Below are positions 1 through 10,439 of a stretch of 64,000 nt of DNA, piece after piece. Position numbers and translations under genes: made by a program. How positions within the stretch are numbered: position 1 is the stretch's first letter; every line of letters begins with the position of its first letter. Source of the DNA: Takakia lepidozioides (taxonomy: Eukaryota; Streptophyta; Takakiopsida; Takakiales; Takakiaceae); the NCBI GenBank assembly GCA_030704615.1, contig CM060733.1, positions 47,494,001 through 47,558,000 of the forward strand. The letters run 5' to 3'. Under the pieces are notes generated by a model that saw nothing but the letters and a program-made list of their open reading frames with translations, was not told the DNA's origin and ran no database searches.

Positions 1-114
1 CTTAGGGGAACGCCGCCTCATTTAGGTGCTCTGGCAAAGGGCGCGGAGTCATCAAGCTCATCGGATAGCTCTAAGTCCTCCACTGAGGATGAGGATGAGG
101 ATGAGGATGACTAG
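1..114 (+). CDS. C-terminal end of a gene with an acidic Ser/Asp/Glu tail (partial)
   Basis: Frame 1 is open from the window edge to a TAG at 112-114. The last ~22 codons encode a Ser-rich stretch followed by alternating Glu-Asp (GAGGAT repeats) ending in Asp-Asp. Such tails are common on nuclear proteins and no domain is visible. The ParB-methyltransferase copies elsewhere in the window also end in Ser/Asp/Glu-rich tails, so this could be the last exon of a related gene, but the resemblance is only compositional. The 5' part lies outside the window. Confidence 0.4.
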   Translation, partial: LRGTPPHLGALAKGAESSSSSDSSKSSTEDEDEDEDD

Positions 115-400
115 TCCTAGTCCATGTAGGTCCCAGGGTCAGCCTACTCAACCCTTGTGAGCTTTTCAGCTCATTTCCTGTAAATATATTTCCATCTTTC
201 CATCTTTCATCTTATTCATGTGTCGCACCGTCCTCACCCTCGATTCATGCTTGCTCAATTGTGTACCTGCTAAATCAAAGAAACGGAACTGTAAGGTCTC
301 TCATCCCCAAATACAAAACCAGACAAAAAATAAAAAACCACCCCCAATTCACCCCCAAAATCAACCCCCAACCCCCCTCCCCACCAGGCTGCCCTCACGA
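115..400. other. Presumed 3' flank, no gene seen
   Basis: This stretch follows the acidic-tail stop codon. It contains a pyrimidine-rich segment and a C/A-rich low-complexity block around 325-380. No AATAAA signal or coding pattern is convincing. Confidence 0.3.
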
Positions 401-1115
401 CTGCAGGAGGTTGCCAATGGCGACGTGTTTTTTGGGCGGGGGTCGCACGCCGTGACGGTCGGGCGTCGCAAATCCCATTTGCGGGCGACAACGCCCGACA
501 CCCCCTGCGACGTGTTTTTTTGGTCCGGGGGTCACAAGTCGCGACGCCCTTGCGTCGCGGAGACCGCCACCCTGCATGTGCCACGTCTTTTTATTATTAT
601 TATTGAATATAAAACAAAAGTGACGCCAGAGCGTCGCAAAAACCCACGCTCGGGTGTGGCGGAGCCCGACTCCTGCTCTGTTTTTTTTTTTTTTGCCACG
701 CCCAATAGTCGTTTGGCGTACCACCCGGCTTACGCCACGTGTTTTTGGGTTTTAGGATGGGACTCCCAGGCAGGTTAGAAAAAAAAAAAGGATGCGACGC
801 CGCACCGGCGCCTCCACCAACGCCGTCGGCTAGAGGGCCGCGATGGCGGGACGTCGCTCGAAGGAGGCCCCTGCCATCGGCGCGGACGGCCTGAAAAGCG
901 ACGTCCGGAAGGAAATGGGCGGGGGCTCGCGACCCCCATACGTCGCATTTTTGCGACGTTATTTTGGCGACGCCCATGCGACTGTCGGGCGACGGCCGGG
1001 CGTCGCAAATTCTGCGCCTGCCGCGTGCCCGAAAAAAGCGTTTCTCGACGCTGCGGCGTGGCTCGTACGTCGCAAAGGCCCCCTATTCCTACAGTGTGCC
1101 TTGACCATTTGATTT
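401..1115. repeat. GC-rich repeat block with GCGACG / CGTCGC motifs
   Basis: The motif GGGCGTCGCAAAT occurs at 461-473 and again at 998-1010. Variants of CGACG, GTCGCAAA and GACGTGTTTTTT recur on both strands throughout. Open frames here exist on both strands because the DNA is GC-rich and stop-poor, and none shows a domain. I read the block as a degenerate inverted-repeat satellite or MITE cluster. Confidence 0.5.
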
Positions 1116-1630
1116 TCTTAGGGGGCAGTCCATGTTCATAGGGGTCATTTCTTCCATGACACTCATCGTCCTGACCCTCTGCCATTTTGTGACAATCGGA
1201 ACAACCCTAAACGACGTTTACTAATAAGTAACGGAAATTTAAACATTACTGAAACAAACGTGGAAATGGCTAAGAATTAAGGAACTGCGATCTCGATCAA
1301 AAAATTACAATTGACCCTAAACCCTTAACACGAAACGGGTTTGAATAAGTGTCATAATAGTTATTAAAATCTAATTTTGTAGAATGAAATGTTCCCGGAA
1401 GCCAGAGGATGGGCTGTAGGAGCATTCTGCAACGACTTCACATAAATTGTGGCAAAAAAATCCCCCAAGCCAATGGCCTCTTTCTCCACGTGACTACGTG
1501 TCGTTGAATAGTTACATGTCACGCACACATAAGTTGTATGGAGAGGAAGTGAGGGGAGAATGAGCCTCCCTTGGCTTATTTGCCCCCCCCTTTCTCATTT
1601 CTCGGTCCACGCGTAAGGCACACCTTCTAG
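1116..1630. other. Unassigned intergenic DNA
   Basis: I see no open frame of interest, no repeat structure and no RNA gene in this AT-balanced stretch between two repeat blocks. Confidence 0.4.
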
Positions 1631-2760
1631 AAACGACCGCCACCATGGCGGTTGCTACATTTTAAAAAAACAACAAAAAAACGACTGCCAGAAATGGCGG
1701 TCGCTCTATTTAAAAATTAAAGAATAAAAGCGACCGCCAGTAACGACGGTCGCTCTATTAAAACAATAAAATAAAATAAAAGCGACCGCCATTTTCAGAA
1801 ATTAAAAATATACAAGCGACCACCAGTAATGGCGGTCGCTCTATTTTTAAAAATGAAAAATAAAAGCGACCGCCATAATTGGGCGGTCGCAGCATTTTCA
1901 GAAATTAAAAATATACAAGCGACTGCCAGTAATGGCCGTCACTCTATTTAAAATAAATAAATAACAAAAACGACCACCAATAATGGCGGTCGCTCTATTT
2001 TTGTTTTAAAAAAAACATGTGGCTGCCATTATTGGCGGTCGCTGCACTTTCAAAAATTAAAAATAAACAAGCGACCGCGGTCGGTCTATTTTTTTTTTTA
2101 AAATGACCACCAATAATGGTGGTCGCTCTATTTTAAAAAATAAAAAATAAAAGCGATCGTCATTACTGGCGGTCGCTGCATTTTCAGAAATTAAAAATAT
2201 ACAAGCGACCGCCAGCTCTATTTAAAAAAAATAAAAATAAAAGCAATCGCTAATAATGGCGGTCGACCTATTTTAAAAAATAAAAAAATAAATGCGACCA
2301 CCATTACTGGCGGTCGCTGTATTTTCTGAAATTAAACACATTTTTAATATTTTTAATATTTTTAAAATAAAGCGACCGCCCTATTATGGCAGTCGCTGTT
2401 TTTTTCTTTTTTTCTTTTTTTTCGTAAAATAGAGCGACCGCTATATTAATACTTTTCGCTTGATTTTTATATATTATTGAAAACAAGCGACTGCCAATTC
2501 TGGCGATCGTTTGTTTTTTTATATATTTTCAAAATTATGCGACTGCCAATACGGAGGTCGCTATTTTTAAAAAAAAAATTAGACCACCGCCACCGCCAAC
2601 ATGGCGTTCGTTTAAAAAACTTTTATTAAAAAAACACAATTGGCGGTCGCTCCTATTTCTAAAATTCCGAAATATAAAGGGACCGCCAGAATTGGCGGTC
2701 GCTTTCATTTTATTATTTTTCAAAATGTATTTGCCACCGCCACCGTGTCGGCGAAGTGGC
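1631..2760. repeat. Array of short palindromes (AGCGACCGCCA ... TGGCGGTCGCT)
   Basis: About twenty units in ~1.1 kb each carry GCGACCGCC on one side and GGCGGTCGC on the other. They are separated by a few variable bases and joined by A/T-rich linkers such as TTTAAAAAATAAAAATAAA. Spacing is roughly 45-65 bp and irregular. Each unit can fold into a GC hairpin in an AT-rich background. Point changes inside the arms (GACCACC, GACTGCC) show age. This is a eukaryotic minisatellite, since spacers are not unique sequences of constant length. Confidence 0.88.
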
Positions 2761-2859
2761 TGCTTAAGTGGTAATATTTTACATAGTATTTTTTTTACTA
2801 GAATATTCCCGGAACCTGACGTGACCTGACGGATGTGACGCTGATAACCAGGGTTTCGG

Positions 2860-3880
2860 GTGTAAATAGAGAGAAGTGCAATAAGGTTTGGTTTACAGTA
2901 AGGGTAAGGGTTTAGGGCTTGGATTTAGGGTACAAAAGAACAAACAAATATGATGGACTCACACTCGGTAGAATTAATAAATGGTTGAGGTATTTTGATA
3001 TCCCTGTAATCATTCTATCATACATTATCGAACAAAAGAAAATATTAAAAGAGCATGAAATATTGAGAAGAGGTAACATGTAGTACAATAAGGTTTGGAG
3101 TGTAAGTAGGGTCGTACACTAAAGTTATTGGTTTATGGTAAAATTAATGGTTTAGGGGTGATGGTAAAGGTAGGGTTTTCGGTGTGGGTTTAAGGTACAA
3201 ATGGACAACAAATATGGAAGACTCACACTCACTAGAAATTGGTATGTGTTATTAGGATAAAAAATAAATAAATAAAAATGGAGAAACAAATATTATGGAA
3301 GAGTCATTGGGCCGGAGAAGTATTTAGATTGAGGATTCGTCCTTGGAACCTGATATTAAGATACATATGGTTATGGTATGGATACTTCATTCCCATTTGC
3401 ACGGGAAAGGTAAGGGTTTAGACGTGACAATGGCGTAGGGTTTTGCTTAGGGTTTCCGACGAGGGTTTAGGGTTTGGGTTGAAGGCATAAATGAAATGGT
3501 GAGCAGACATGCCAGAAAACTCGCACTCGCTACAACTTAGTGTGTGTTAGTAGGGTACAAAATGAGAATTTGGATGTAACATTGAAGAGATTTTGATAAC
3601 CATAATGGTTATGGTTATGGTATAGATAGTTGATTCCCATTGGCAAAGGCAAGGGTAAGGGTTCTTGGGTAATGGGTTAAGGGTAAATGTTTAGTGTTTT
3701 ATAGTAAGCCTGGTTTAAGGTAGGGATTTAAGGTTTTTGTTTAAGTTACAAAATGGACAAACATTTATGGAAGATTTGAGCAGTCGCTACAACTTAGTGT
3801 TGTTAGTAGGGTAGTAAGCAAAATAAAAATGAAGAACCTAATATTATGGAAGTGTAGTCATTGCATCGGACAAGTATTTA
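2860..3880. repeat. Degenerate ~260-290 bp tandem repeats with TTTAGGG-like motifs
   Basis: Four related segments recur near 2,935, 3,195, 3,485 and 3,745. Each has a GGGTTTAGGG / GGTAAGGGTTTAG cluster followed by a conserved ACAAA...ATGGAAGACTCACACTC-type line and a TTAGTGTGTGTTAGTAGGG line. The TTTAGGG word is the plant telomere unit, but it is scattered and degenerate here, so this is interstitial satellite DNA and not a chromosome end. Confidence 0.6.
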
Positions 3881-4370
3881 AATGAAAGACTCGTCATTGG
3901 AACCCAGTATTATGATACATAAAAAGAAAAGTTCGATAAAAAAATGTAAGTGCATGTCAATCCAAACCAAAGGCAAAACCTTCACTAGAAGCATGCATGT
4001 CTTTTCCGAATCGACTAGGTGTCCGCCAACCACTCCGGGAATCACTTGGTAGTAAGCGGGACTACTGGAGAGTCGAAACGGACAATGTGGGCCCACGGGG
4101 GCATTTCAGACGGTGGGCAGAAGTGGGGTCAACGACTCCGGAGTCGTAGCAGAAATCCGGGCTATTTAATTAATTATATAAATACATATAATTTGAAAAA
4201 ACGGAAATTACAAGTGGTTCTAATTACTGCACATACGACGTAATTTGAATAAATATATTTATTCATTAAAGTGAATATGTAGTCAACTCAACGACTCCAT
4301 GAACCACTGCGCATTGATTGCACCCGTGTTCGGGTCCACATTTGCTGACGTGTGTTTCATAAAAACAGGT
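3881..4370. other. Unassigned spacer
   Basis: The stretch holds the decaying end of the upstream tandem repeat and AT-rich DNA. No gene or RNA signal is convincing. Confidence 0.35.
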
Positions 4371-4377
4371 AAAGAAT

Positions 4378-4626
4378 ATGTGGCCTTGGGGGAATAGATA
4401 TTTTAATATGTACTGCCTCCACCTGGAAGTGACATGGAAGGTCCATGGTGACATCGTGAAAGCTGGAATTGTAGGGTTTGTCATTCTGAACACCGCCCTG
4501 GTAGACATGTATGCCGAATGCGGGAGCATTGAAGATGCGAAGGTAATGTTCGACTGTGGCTCAACGAGATGTGGTGTTGTGGAGTGCGATGATCGCATTG
4601 GCAACAAGGCAAGGATGTATGCATGA
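4378..4626 (+). pseudogene. PPR (pentatricopeptide) protein fragment
   Basis: The translation includes VHGDIVKAGI and TALVDMYAECGSIEDAKVMFD, the consensus of one PLS-class pentatricopeptide motif pair. Full PPR proteins have tens of such 35-residue helical hairpins and act in RNA editing or processing in plastids and mitochondria. Only about 45 residues match. There is no upstream or downstream continuation, and the frame ends after unrelated sequence at 4,626. A second degraded fragment of the same kind lies at about 53.7-54.06 kb and shares the flanking words TGTATGCATGATTTGTGCAG, so both derive from a dispersed duplicated PPR segment. Confidence 0.62.
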
Positions 4627-4655
4627 TTTGTGCAGAGGCAGTGATAGCTAAGGGA

Positions 4656-4909
4656 GCAACGACGCTACCGCGTGAGCGTGAGCGTGAGCATGAGCGCGTG
4701 AGCGTGCGTTCACGCTATGCTGACATGGCGCGAGTGTAGGGGACCAGCAGCTGATGTGGCGTGAGCGTGAGGGTGACATGGCATGAGCGTGCTGACATGG
4801 CAGTGAACAACATGATGTGGCAGTCAACATGCCTACGTGGCAGTCCACATGTCCACGTGGGATTCGGCCAACGTGGCGGACGTCATGTCAACAGAAACAT
4901 GTAGCGCCT
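4656..4909. mobile_element. Small non-autonomous TIR element (MITE) with GTGAGC repeats
   Basis: The 254-bp segment is flanked by the same 12-mer, ATAGCTAAGGGA, at 4,644-4,655 and 4,910-4,921. Its ends carry weak inverted repeats (GACGCTACC on the left, GTAGCGCC on the right). Inside is a (CGTGAG)n-type run and several TGACATGGC/CACGTGGC words. A target duplication of 9-12 bp fits Mutator-like elements. The related locus at about 53,518-53,560 reads GATAGCTGAAGGA through the same point with no insertion, which acts as an empty site. Confidence 0.62.
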
Positions 4910-5087
4910 ATAGCTAAGGGACCTATTGCCGTGGCATTCATTCAGGGTAAATAGAATACGAAAACACCGGAAATGGGAAACCGGAAACATGGAGACGCAT
5001 GCTTATCCATCCCATTTATTTTGCATTGATCACACTAATAAAATGGCACACATTCCGAAATTGCATTGGACGAAAGTCAGCTTCTTT

Positions 5088-6790
5088 CTATGTGCTTCTA
5101 TCCCACTGCATAAGTGTATTCTCCTCGTTGAAACTCATGGTGGCCTGGTGAATGAAGAAGTTGCGTTTGGCATCACAAATCATTATATTCAGGAAGATAA
5201 AATAAAGATGCTTGCAGGGTACAAATTTGTCTCTCTTTCCCAAACTTGTTGAAAGCATGCCAACAAAATCAGGACAGGTGCAGTTGGGGAAATTTGAAAC
5301 TGTGATGTCGTAGAATCTGTCATGGATAGCAGACGCAGAGGTCATTATAGTGTAGATCCGACCATACTCGGGATCTGCAACTTCCGTAGTGCCTGCAACA
5401 CGTCCTAGAAGCATTCGAGCGGATTCCACCTTGCCGAAGTGCTCGGCAGTTGGTGGGAAACGACGTACTACCTTCCCATTTCTTTTTGTTGGCCATGCAT
5501 CTGGATTGGCTGGTGGCACTCTAGAACTTCCTGAAGTGGAAGCACTTGCACGCACAAAGGCTTCTCGCTGAAGGGAGAACCCTGCCTCCTCCAACATTGC
5601 AATCTCCTGACTTGTGAGATGTGTCCCCACCTTGACAGGCCAAATGCTCGGTGGAGGAGGCTTTGTTTGGATCCCCCGATCTTTTTGCAGCTCGCAACAT
5701 CAACTCAGACTTGTCAGGGCCTTTGCCACCAACGCCACCCCTCAAGAAATCGCGATATCTCGTTTGTTGCAGCAGAGCTCGAATGAGATCATCTGCCGTC
5801 GCCAGATACAAATCTCGTCCCCGCTTTCTAGATTGCTGCAACCACGCATTGTGCACTGTCTCCGCTAGATTGTAAGAGGGCATGTCCGCCATCTCCTCAA
5901 TTGACAAGTGTTGCAGAAAGGGAAAACACACATGAACAAACAGGTGCACCCCACGACAACAGACATGATTGGAAATGCATACAAAGCCAATGAGAATTCA
6001 TGATCTGAAATTCAGGTACCGTTGTCATGCATGCTCCCCATTGTCTGTACCGGAAGTGCCAAAATGCTAACTAGTCTTCCAGCGCTCTCATATTGTCTTC
6101 TGATACAGCCCCAGATGAGAACCACCAGGCACAAATTGACTGGAACAAAGTATTCGCCTCCGCCATGCTTTTGGCATTTTTGTACTGTTTGCATAGCTTA
6201 AGATGAATCGGCCTCATGTCCGGTTTGATGTCTGCCTTGGTATGTTTCTGAAGAGACTGCGTCCAATGGAAAAGACTAGTTCGCTTTCTTCTTGGCATTG
6301 GCACTTTTGGATCTCCTGAACCGAACACAGTGCGAACAACATTGAAATTTGCTTGAGCACTGTCGGCCATAAAACCAGCGAAATTTGAGGATGGGACACC
6401 ATGGGATGCTATCACGCGAATGAGACATCTCCACATAAGCTGTTGCGACTCCGCATCCTCCGATTGCATGTCACACACTGCAATTGACATGACTCGCTGG
6501 TAGAAAGGATCGTAAACATGACATGCCATTGTTGTCCTGTCTTTCACTCGTTTGACGTGATCAAACATAAGGAAATAGTTCTGCAGATCGCCATCCTTTT
6601 GCATGCGCTTGACAAGACTCACACCGCTGCCCTCCCCGACCGTCGACATTTTGAAATTGTACACTTTGTTGGATCCTTGACCTGGGAACACGCCGTCTTG
6701 AATGTAGTCGTACATGCTAGGGCATGGAAATTGCGTGCGCTGACGCACACAATCCCATGCCCTGGATTCATGTCTTTTCTTCTTCAGAGT
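5088..6790 (-). pseudogene. MULE transposase, C-terminal half with SWIM zinc finger (MULE copy 1)
   Basis: From 6,748 down to 6,071 the minus strand encodes HVYDPFYQRVM (first catalytic Asp region), GFMADSAQANFN (second Asp) and LFHWTQSLQKH (the conserved C/L-F-H element after the second Asp). A Glu-containing stretch EANTLFQSICAWW follows. Further on, 5,630-5,088 encodes CTCPDF...CKHLYFIF, a CxCx(n)CxH SWIM zinc finger, which follows the DDE domain in Mutator transposases. An in-frame TAG at 6,071 replaces the codon before LAFWHFRYRQW, and a frame change lies near 5,640. The N-terminal half is absent. The left limit falls near a CGTCAACGC palindrome at 6,731-6,752. Confidence 0.72.
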
Positions 6791-7083
6791 TTAGTGAAGT
6801 AGATCAATGTGAGTATTCTGAAAGTTACATGAGTGTTCTGATAGTTTTTCCTTTACTCCTTTCTTTTGTTCACTGAACAAAGAAGGGAGGCTGTGTTTGG
6901 AGCAGGACCTTCGGAGCACCTCCAGAAAATTGCGTGCGTCAACGCACGCATTTTCTGGAGTTGCTCTGAAAGCCATGTTTTGCACTTAGCATCTCTAACT
7001 GCACCCATGAATAGAGGGAAATGGGCTGCACATGTCCCTAAGAGACCCCCAAAAATTGCGTGCGTCAACGCACTCAATTTCTG
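6731..7083. repeat. Three palindromes with core GCGTCAACGC / GCGCTGACGC
   Basis: Palindromic sites lie at 6,731-6,752, 6,921-6,959 and 7,053-7,080. The second is the longest: TCCAGAAAA and TTTTCTGGA flank a TGCGTGCGTCAACGCACGCA core. Sites are 120-190 bp apart. The same GCGT(CA or TG)ACGC core recurs six times in an intron of the intact ParB-methyltransferase gene at 31.55-32.18 kb. Confidence 0.7.
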
Positions 7084-7099
7084 AGGGTGCTGTGATGGA

Positions 7100-8687
7100 A
7101 ATCTAGAGCGAGAAACAGATCTGAATCCCACCAGTTTGTGAGCACAGAAAGATCGTCTTAAATCCATGAGTGACACTGTAGTGTGAAAAGAAGGGGCATA
7201 AATCCCCTTCTGTGTGATTCCAACTGTACTTCATTCCTAGTAAAAATATTTAAATTTAAAAAAAATAAAAATAAAATAAAATAAAAGACAACCTAGTGAT
7301 CTACCAGCGGCACACGGTTGTGGGTTTCCCTCATTTCGTTCATGATCAGAGTTCGTAAATCCTCATCCACGCTGCAGCGGAAGAGAAAACATGGACGGGG
7401 AATTGAGTCCTCCTTGTTCATGATTTACACAGTCTTGCTACATTTTGCAGCACCAACGGTGCTGCCATGATATTTTCAGTGATGCAACCAGCCCTATGAC
7501 TGAGCTAAATGCGACCCATGTGGGCATCTCCCTTGAGCGGCACACGTTCGAAAACCCCTTTTTGTAATGAGATCACTGATTGAGAGAAAGGCAGCTCAGA
7601 TCTGCCATGAACTACAGGCCTAGTGGTTCTCTGCAAATGTCATGGTTTTTCCTCTTATCTCCCAGTCGACCATCCCTCATTACCCTTTTTACTGGGCAGC
7701 TCTCTCCCTTCCCAAACTTTTTCTCTCTCCTTCCTGGTGTAAAGGTTCATCATTTTCTTCCAACAACAGCCTATCTACAATGCAATGCAAGACATATTCA
7801 GCCACGCATCCAGTGCATCCAGCCTTGGAATCAACCTTGGTCACACAAGACATGATCAGCTCTTTCATCAGTCTTTCTCTCCCCCAATTACAGGCCCTTC
7901 ACACTGCTTGCCCCCAAGAGAAACCCAGTTTTGCCCGACAGTTCTCAACCCTTCTACAGGTCTACAGCTAAACACCCCAACAGCTCTCTTTTGCCCTTTC
8001 AGATGTGAACCTCAACTGTTCAAATGCTGAACCACTCTGAAGCAGTTGTAGACTCCACATCAGTGTCGGTTTGCAGCCCCATCCACATCATCCTCTCTCT
8101 GATTTCAAGGAGGTTACAACTAACCCTCGCTAATGCCCTCATCAACTATGCTAGATTTGCACTATATCTAATCATTAAATCCCAAGGCAGCATTGTATGC
8201 AGACTCATGACACTGAAGCCAAATGAGCAGAAATGACAAAACAAACAGCAATCATTCTGTCACTGTGGTGAACTACATCTGTCCTCACTCAACTCTCCTA
8301 CAGACAATGTGCATCAGATCCATCCATCTCCACCCCATCCTAGTCTGAAGTCCAGAGTCCCCATTCCATTTCTCAAAGTCTTTTTCCCATCCTCATCATG
8401 CTCTCAATTTTGAGAGTCTCTACCAAAATCTCACAACAACGATTCATAAGTGCCAAAAAGAAGAGTTGAATCTACGAACTTATCTGTCTTATACTCTAAT
8501 GAAGCGGTGGGTCTGCCTGCCCAAAATGGCACCTCACCATCTCCGTCAGCAGCTACCTTAACTCCTCGTGTCGTCTTGATTCCAGCGTTCATTAAGTCAT
8601 GACGGCTCTGCTTCACCCTATGGCAACATCCCTGTAGCTTGCCAACTAACTACCTTATCTTACTATCTGGGCAATTCTACCCTAAGA
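7100..8687. other. Unassigned intergenic DNA
   Basis: Open frames of 60-110 codons exist between 7,580 and 8,240 on the plus strand, but they overlap in two frames, lack domains and are pyrimidine-rich. I see no RNA gene or repeat. Confidence 0.35.
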
Positions 8688-8697
8688 CCTGATATGA
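8688..8697. repeat. Target-site duplication, left copy (CCTGATATGA)
   Basis: The 10-mer CCTGATATGA abuts the left terminal inverted repeat and is repeated exactly at 14,092-14,101 next to the right one. MULEs typically make 8-11 bp duplications. Confidence 0.88.
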
Positions 8698-8742
8698 GGT
8701 TAGCTATTTCATGAGCATGAGCGGCATGAGCGGCATGAGCGG
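8698..8742. repeat. Left terminal inverted repeat of element 1
   Basis: After GGTTAGCTATTTCATGAGC come three head-to-tail CATGAGCGG-type subrepeats. The inverted partner is at 14,051-14,091. Confidence 0.85.
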
Positions 8743-8815
8743 AGTAGTAAGACAATCGGTTTTCATGAGCAGAAGTACAAATTTCGAAAATAAAAAACAA
8801 TAAAAAAACATTAAT

Positions 8816-10184
8816 TTAATGCAATGTGTCAGGAAAAACAAATACATTATTCGGCCCCTTGAAGGGAAAATTGTAGTTTTGACAGTTGTGCTCATGATAT
8901 TTCGTCTTCCGCTCATGCCAATTCCCAGCGACATGTGCAAATATGGCGCCGAATTTCGCGGTAATAGGGTCCGTAACCTGAAAAAACGGCGACCTATTTC
9001 GTGGTAATAGGTCTCTCTGGCGAAAAATGGTGCCGAATTCCACGGCTATAGGTCCCCTCATGACAGGTAATTCGGCGCCATTTTTGTTCCCCCTCGCCAA
9101 TTTGTGACAATGGGAACCAACGTGTATGCAAGCTTGGGTGAGGTCAGGGAAATGGTGCAACACATAGAACTGCTTGGCATTACAAACAGACATGCAGTGT
9201 GGTGGTTCTTTGCAATGCGCACACTTAAATGTGGAGTTCGGAACCTTCTCGTGAGCTCGATGAGCTGTGCCTGTCCAATCGGTCTTGTTCCTGTGACCTC
9301 TGGATTTAAAGTGGAAGCAAGTTGGGGAGAAACACCGCAACGCGCCCGCACAAACAGCGTAGCGCACCCGCACACCATCGAGCATCTTCATGCTGGTGGT
9401 TTTGGTAACGCACCAAGGATGACCGTCATGTTTTCTATCCATATCTGTCAACATTCCGGACGCCCTCGAGTAGTCCGCCCGAGGAGGGAACTCAAAGAAG
9501 ATATTACCGTCGACGTCGGCGGGAAGGCATGTAACCGATTTAATTGCGAACTTGCTGTAGTCCAGCCTGGCCAGCTCCGACCGGTGTCCCTCCAGGTGAA
9601 GCCCTCGCAGAATTTCAAGAATAGATCGAACTGCGGTGCTCGTGCTGGGAATATGACTCCCTCCTCCACTGACGTCCATTGAGGACTTGCCTGATCTCCA
9701 GGACGACCTCGGAACTTCCATGACCTCGTCTGAGTCGGACAGGTTGTGAACAACCCGGTTCTCGCTCGTCTTCATGGATGGGTTCGGCTCTGGATTTACT
9801 TCGTTGCGGACTTCTCTCTTTGAGGTAGCCACTCTCTGATTCGCGGATTGTTTCGTGGAAGGCGCCAGGATAGAAGGTGCATTTGGCGGGCAAATGAAGT
9901 CCCCAACAGCCCTGTATATGACGCTGTCCAATGGTGGAACTCGCCATTCCCTGCCATCGCCGAAATCATCGTGGAGCACAACAATACTCTCAACAACAAG
10001 GCCGTTTGAGTCCTTCCTTTCCTCCTCCAAAAAAAACCGACCCCGGTTTCAGGTGGTATCGAACGCACAGATATTTCTCCATCACCCGGCAGATGTCCCC
10101 TCTGCACGGAAATGAAGCTCTATGCTCGTGAGGAGGGCAGTACACTGTAGCGCTCAGGTTTTCCGCCATGGGAGATGTGCACAC
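8816..10184 (-). pseudogene. MULE transposase, N-terminal half (MULE copy 2)
   Basis: A 404-codon open frame (10,030-8,816) aligns by eye with MULE copy 3 at 41.4-43.3 kb: VESIVVLHDDFGDGREW, then DRKHDGHPWCVTKT, VRVRYAVCAGALRC, and a Cys/His cluster CAHCKEPPHC...ACIHVGSHCH. The cluster looks like a zinc-binding N-terminal region, possibly of the WRKY-GCM1 type found ahead of some MULE DDE domains. Upstream, 10,184-10,038 encodes the preceding segment (VMEKYLCVRYHLKPG) in another frame, with a shift at the A-run near 10,030. After LARGN, about 9,070, the frame reads into GGCGCC repeat units. The DDE and SWIM regions are missing, so it cannot be an active transposase. Confidence 0.7.
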
Positions 10185-10439
10185 AAGACTGCCAGGATGG
10201 CGTGCGGGGAAGCTCCCTGGTAGAAGGGGGATGCAGCGATGGGAAGGAATGCGGTGCCGATTTGTCCGAGCGACGAAGCCTAATCCAAATCTAGGGAGCC
10301 AACTATCTCAAAAATCCAGAGTCAGAGTGTTAATGAACCTTGTCTCCGGAATGCAGCCCCTGGTCTTTGCGCAATAACTGCCAACGGTATGCAGTCAGAA
10401 AGTGGGGGGCCGTCCGGATGATGTCGGCTGAAGGGGAGA

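Noticed and set aside
218-1112. Several 60-190 codon ORFs on both strands
   Set aside because: They lie in a GC-rich repeat block, overlap each other in opposite strands and have no domain.
1631-2760. CRISPR-like array
   Set aside because: Repeats are degenerate, spacing is irregular, linkers are simple A/T sequence and the genome is eukaryotic.
2860-3880. True telomere
   Set aside because: TTTAGGG words are scattered and degenerate within a longer unit, with genes and repeats on both sides.
7580-8236. Overlapping plus-strand ORFs of 70-109 codons
   Set aside because: No conserved motif, frames overlap one another, and composition is pyrimidine-rich; I cannot support a gene.
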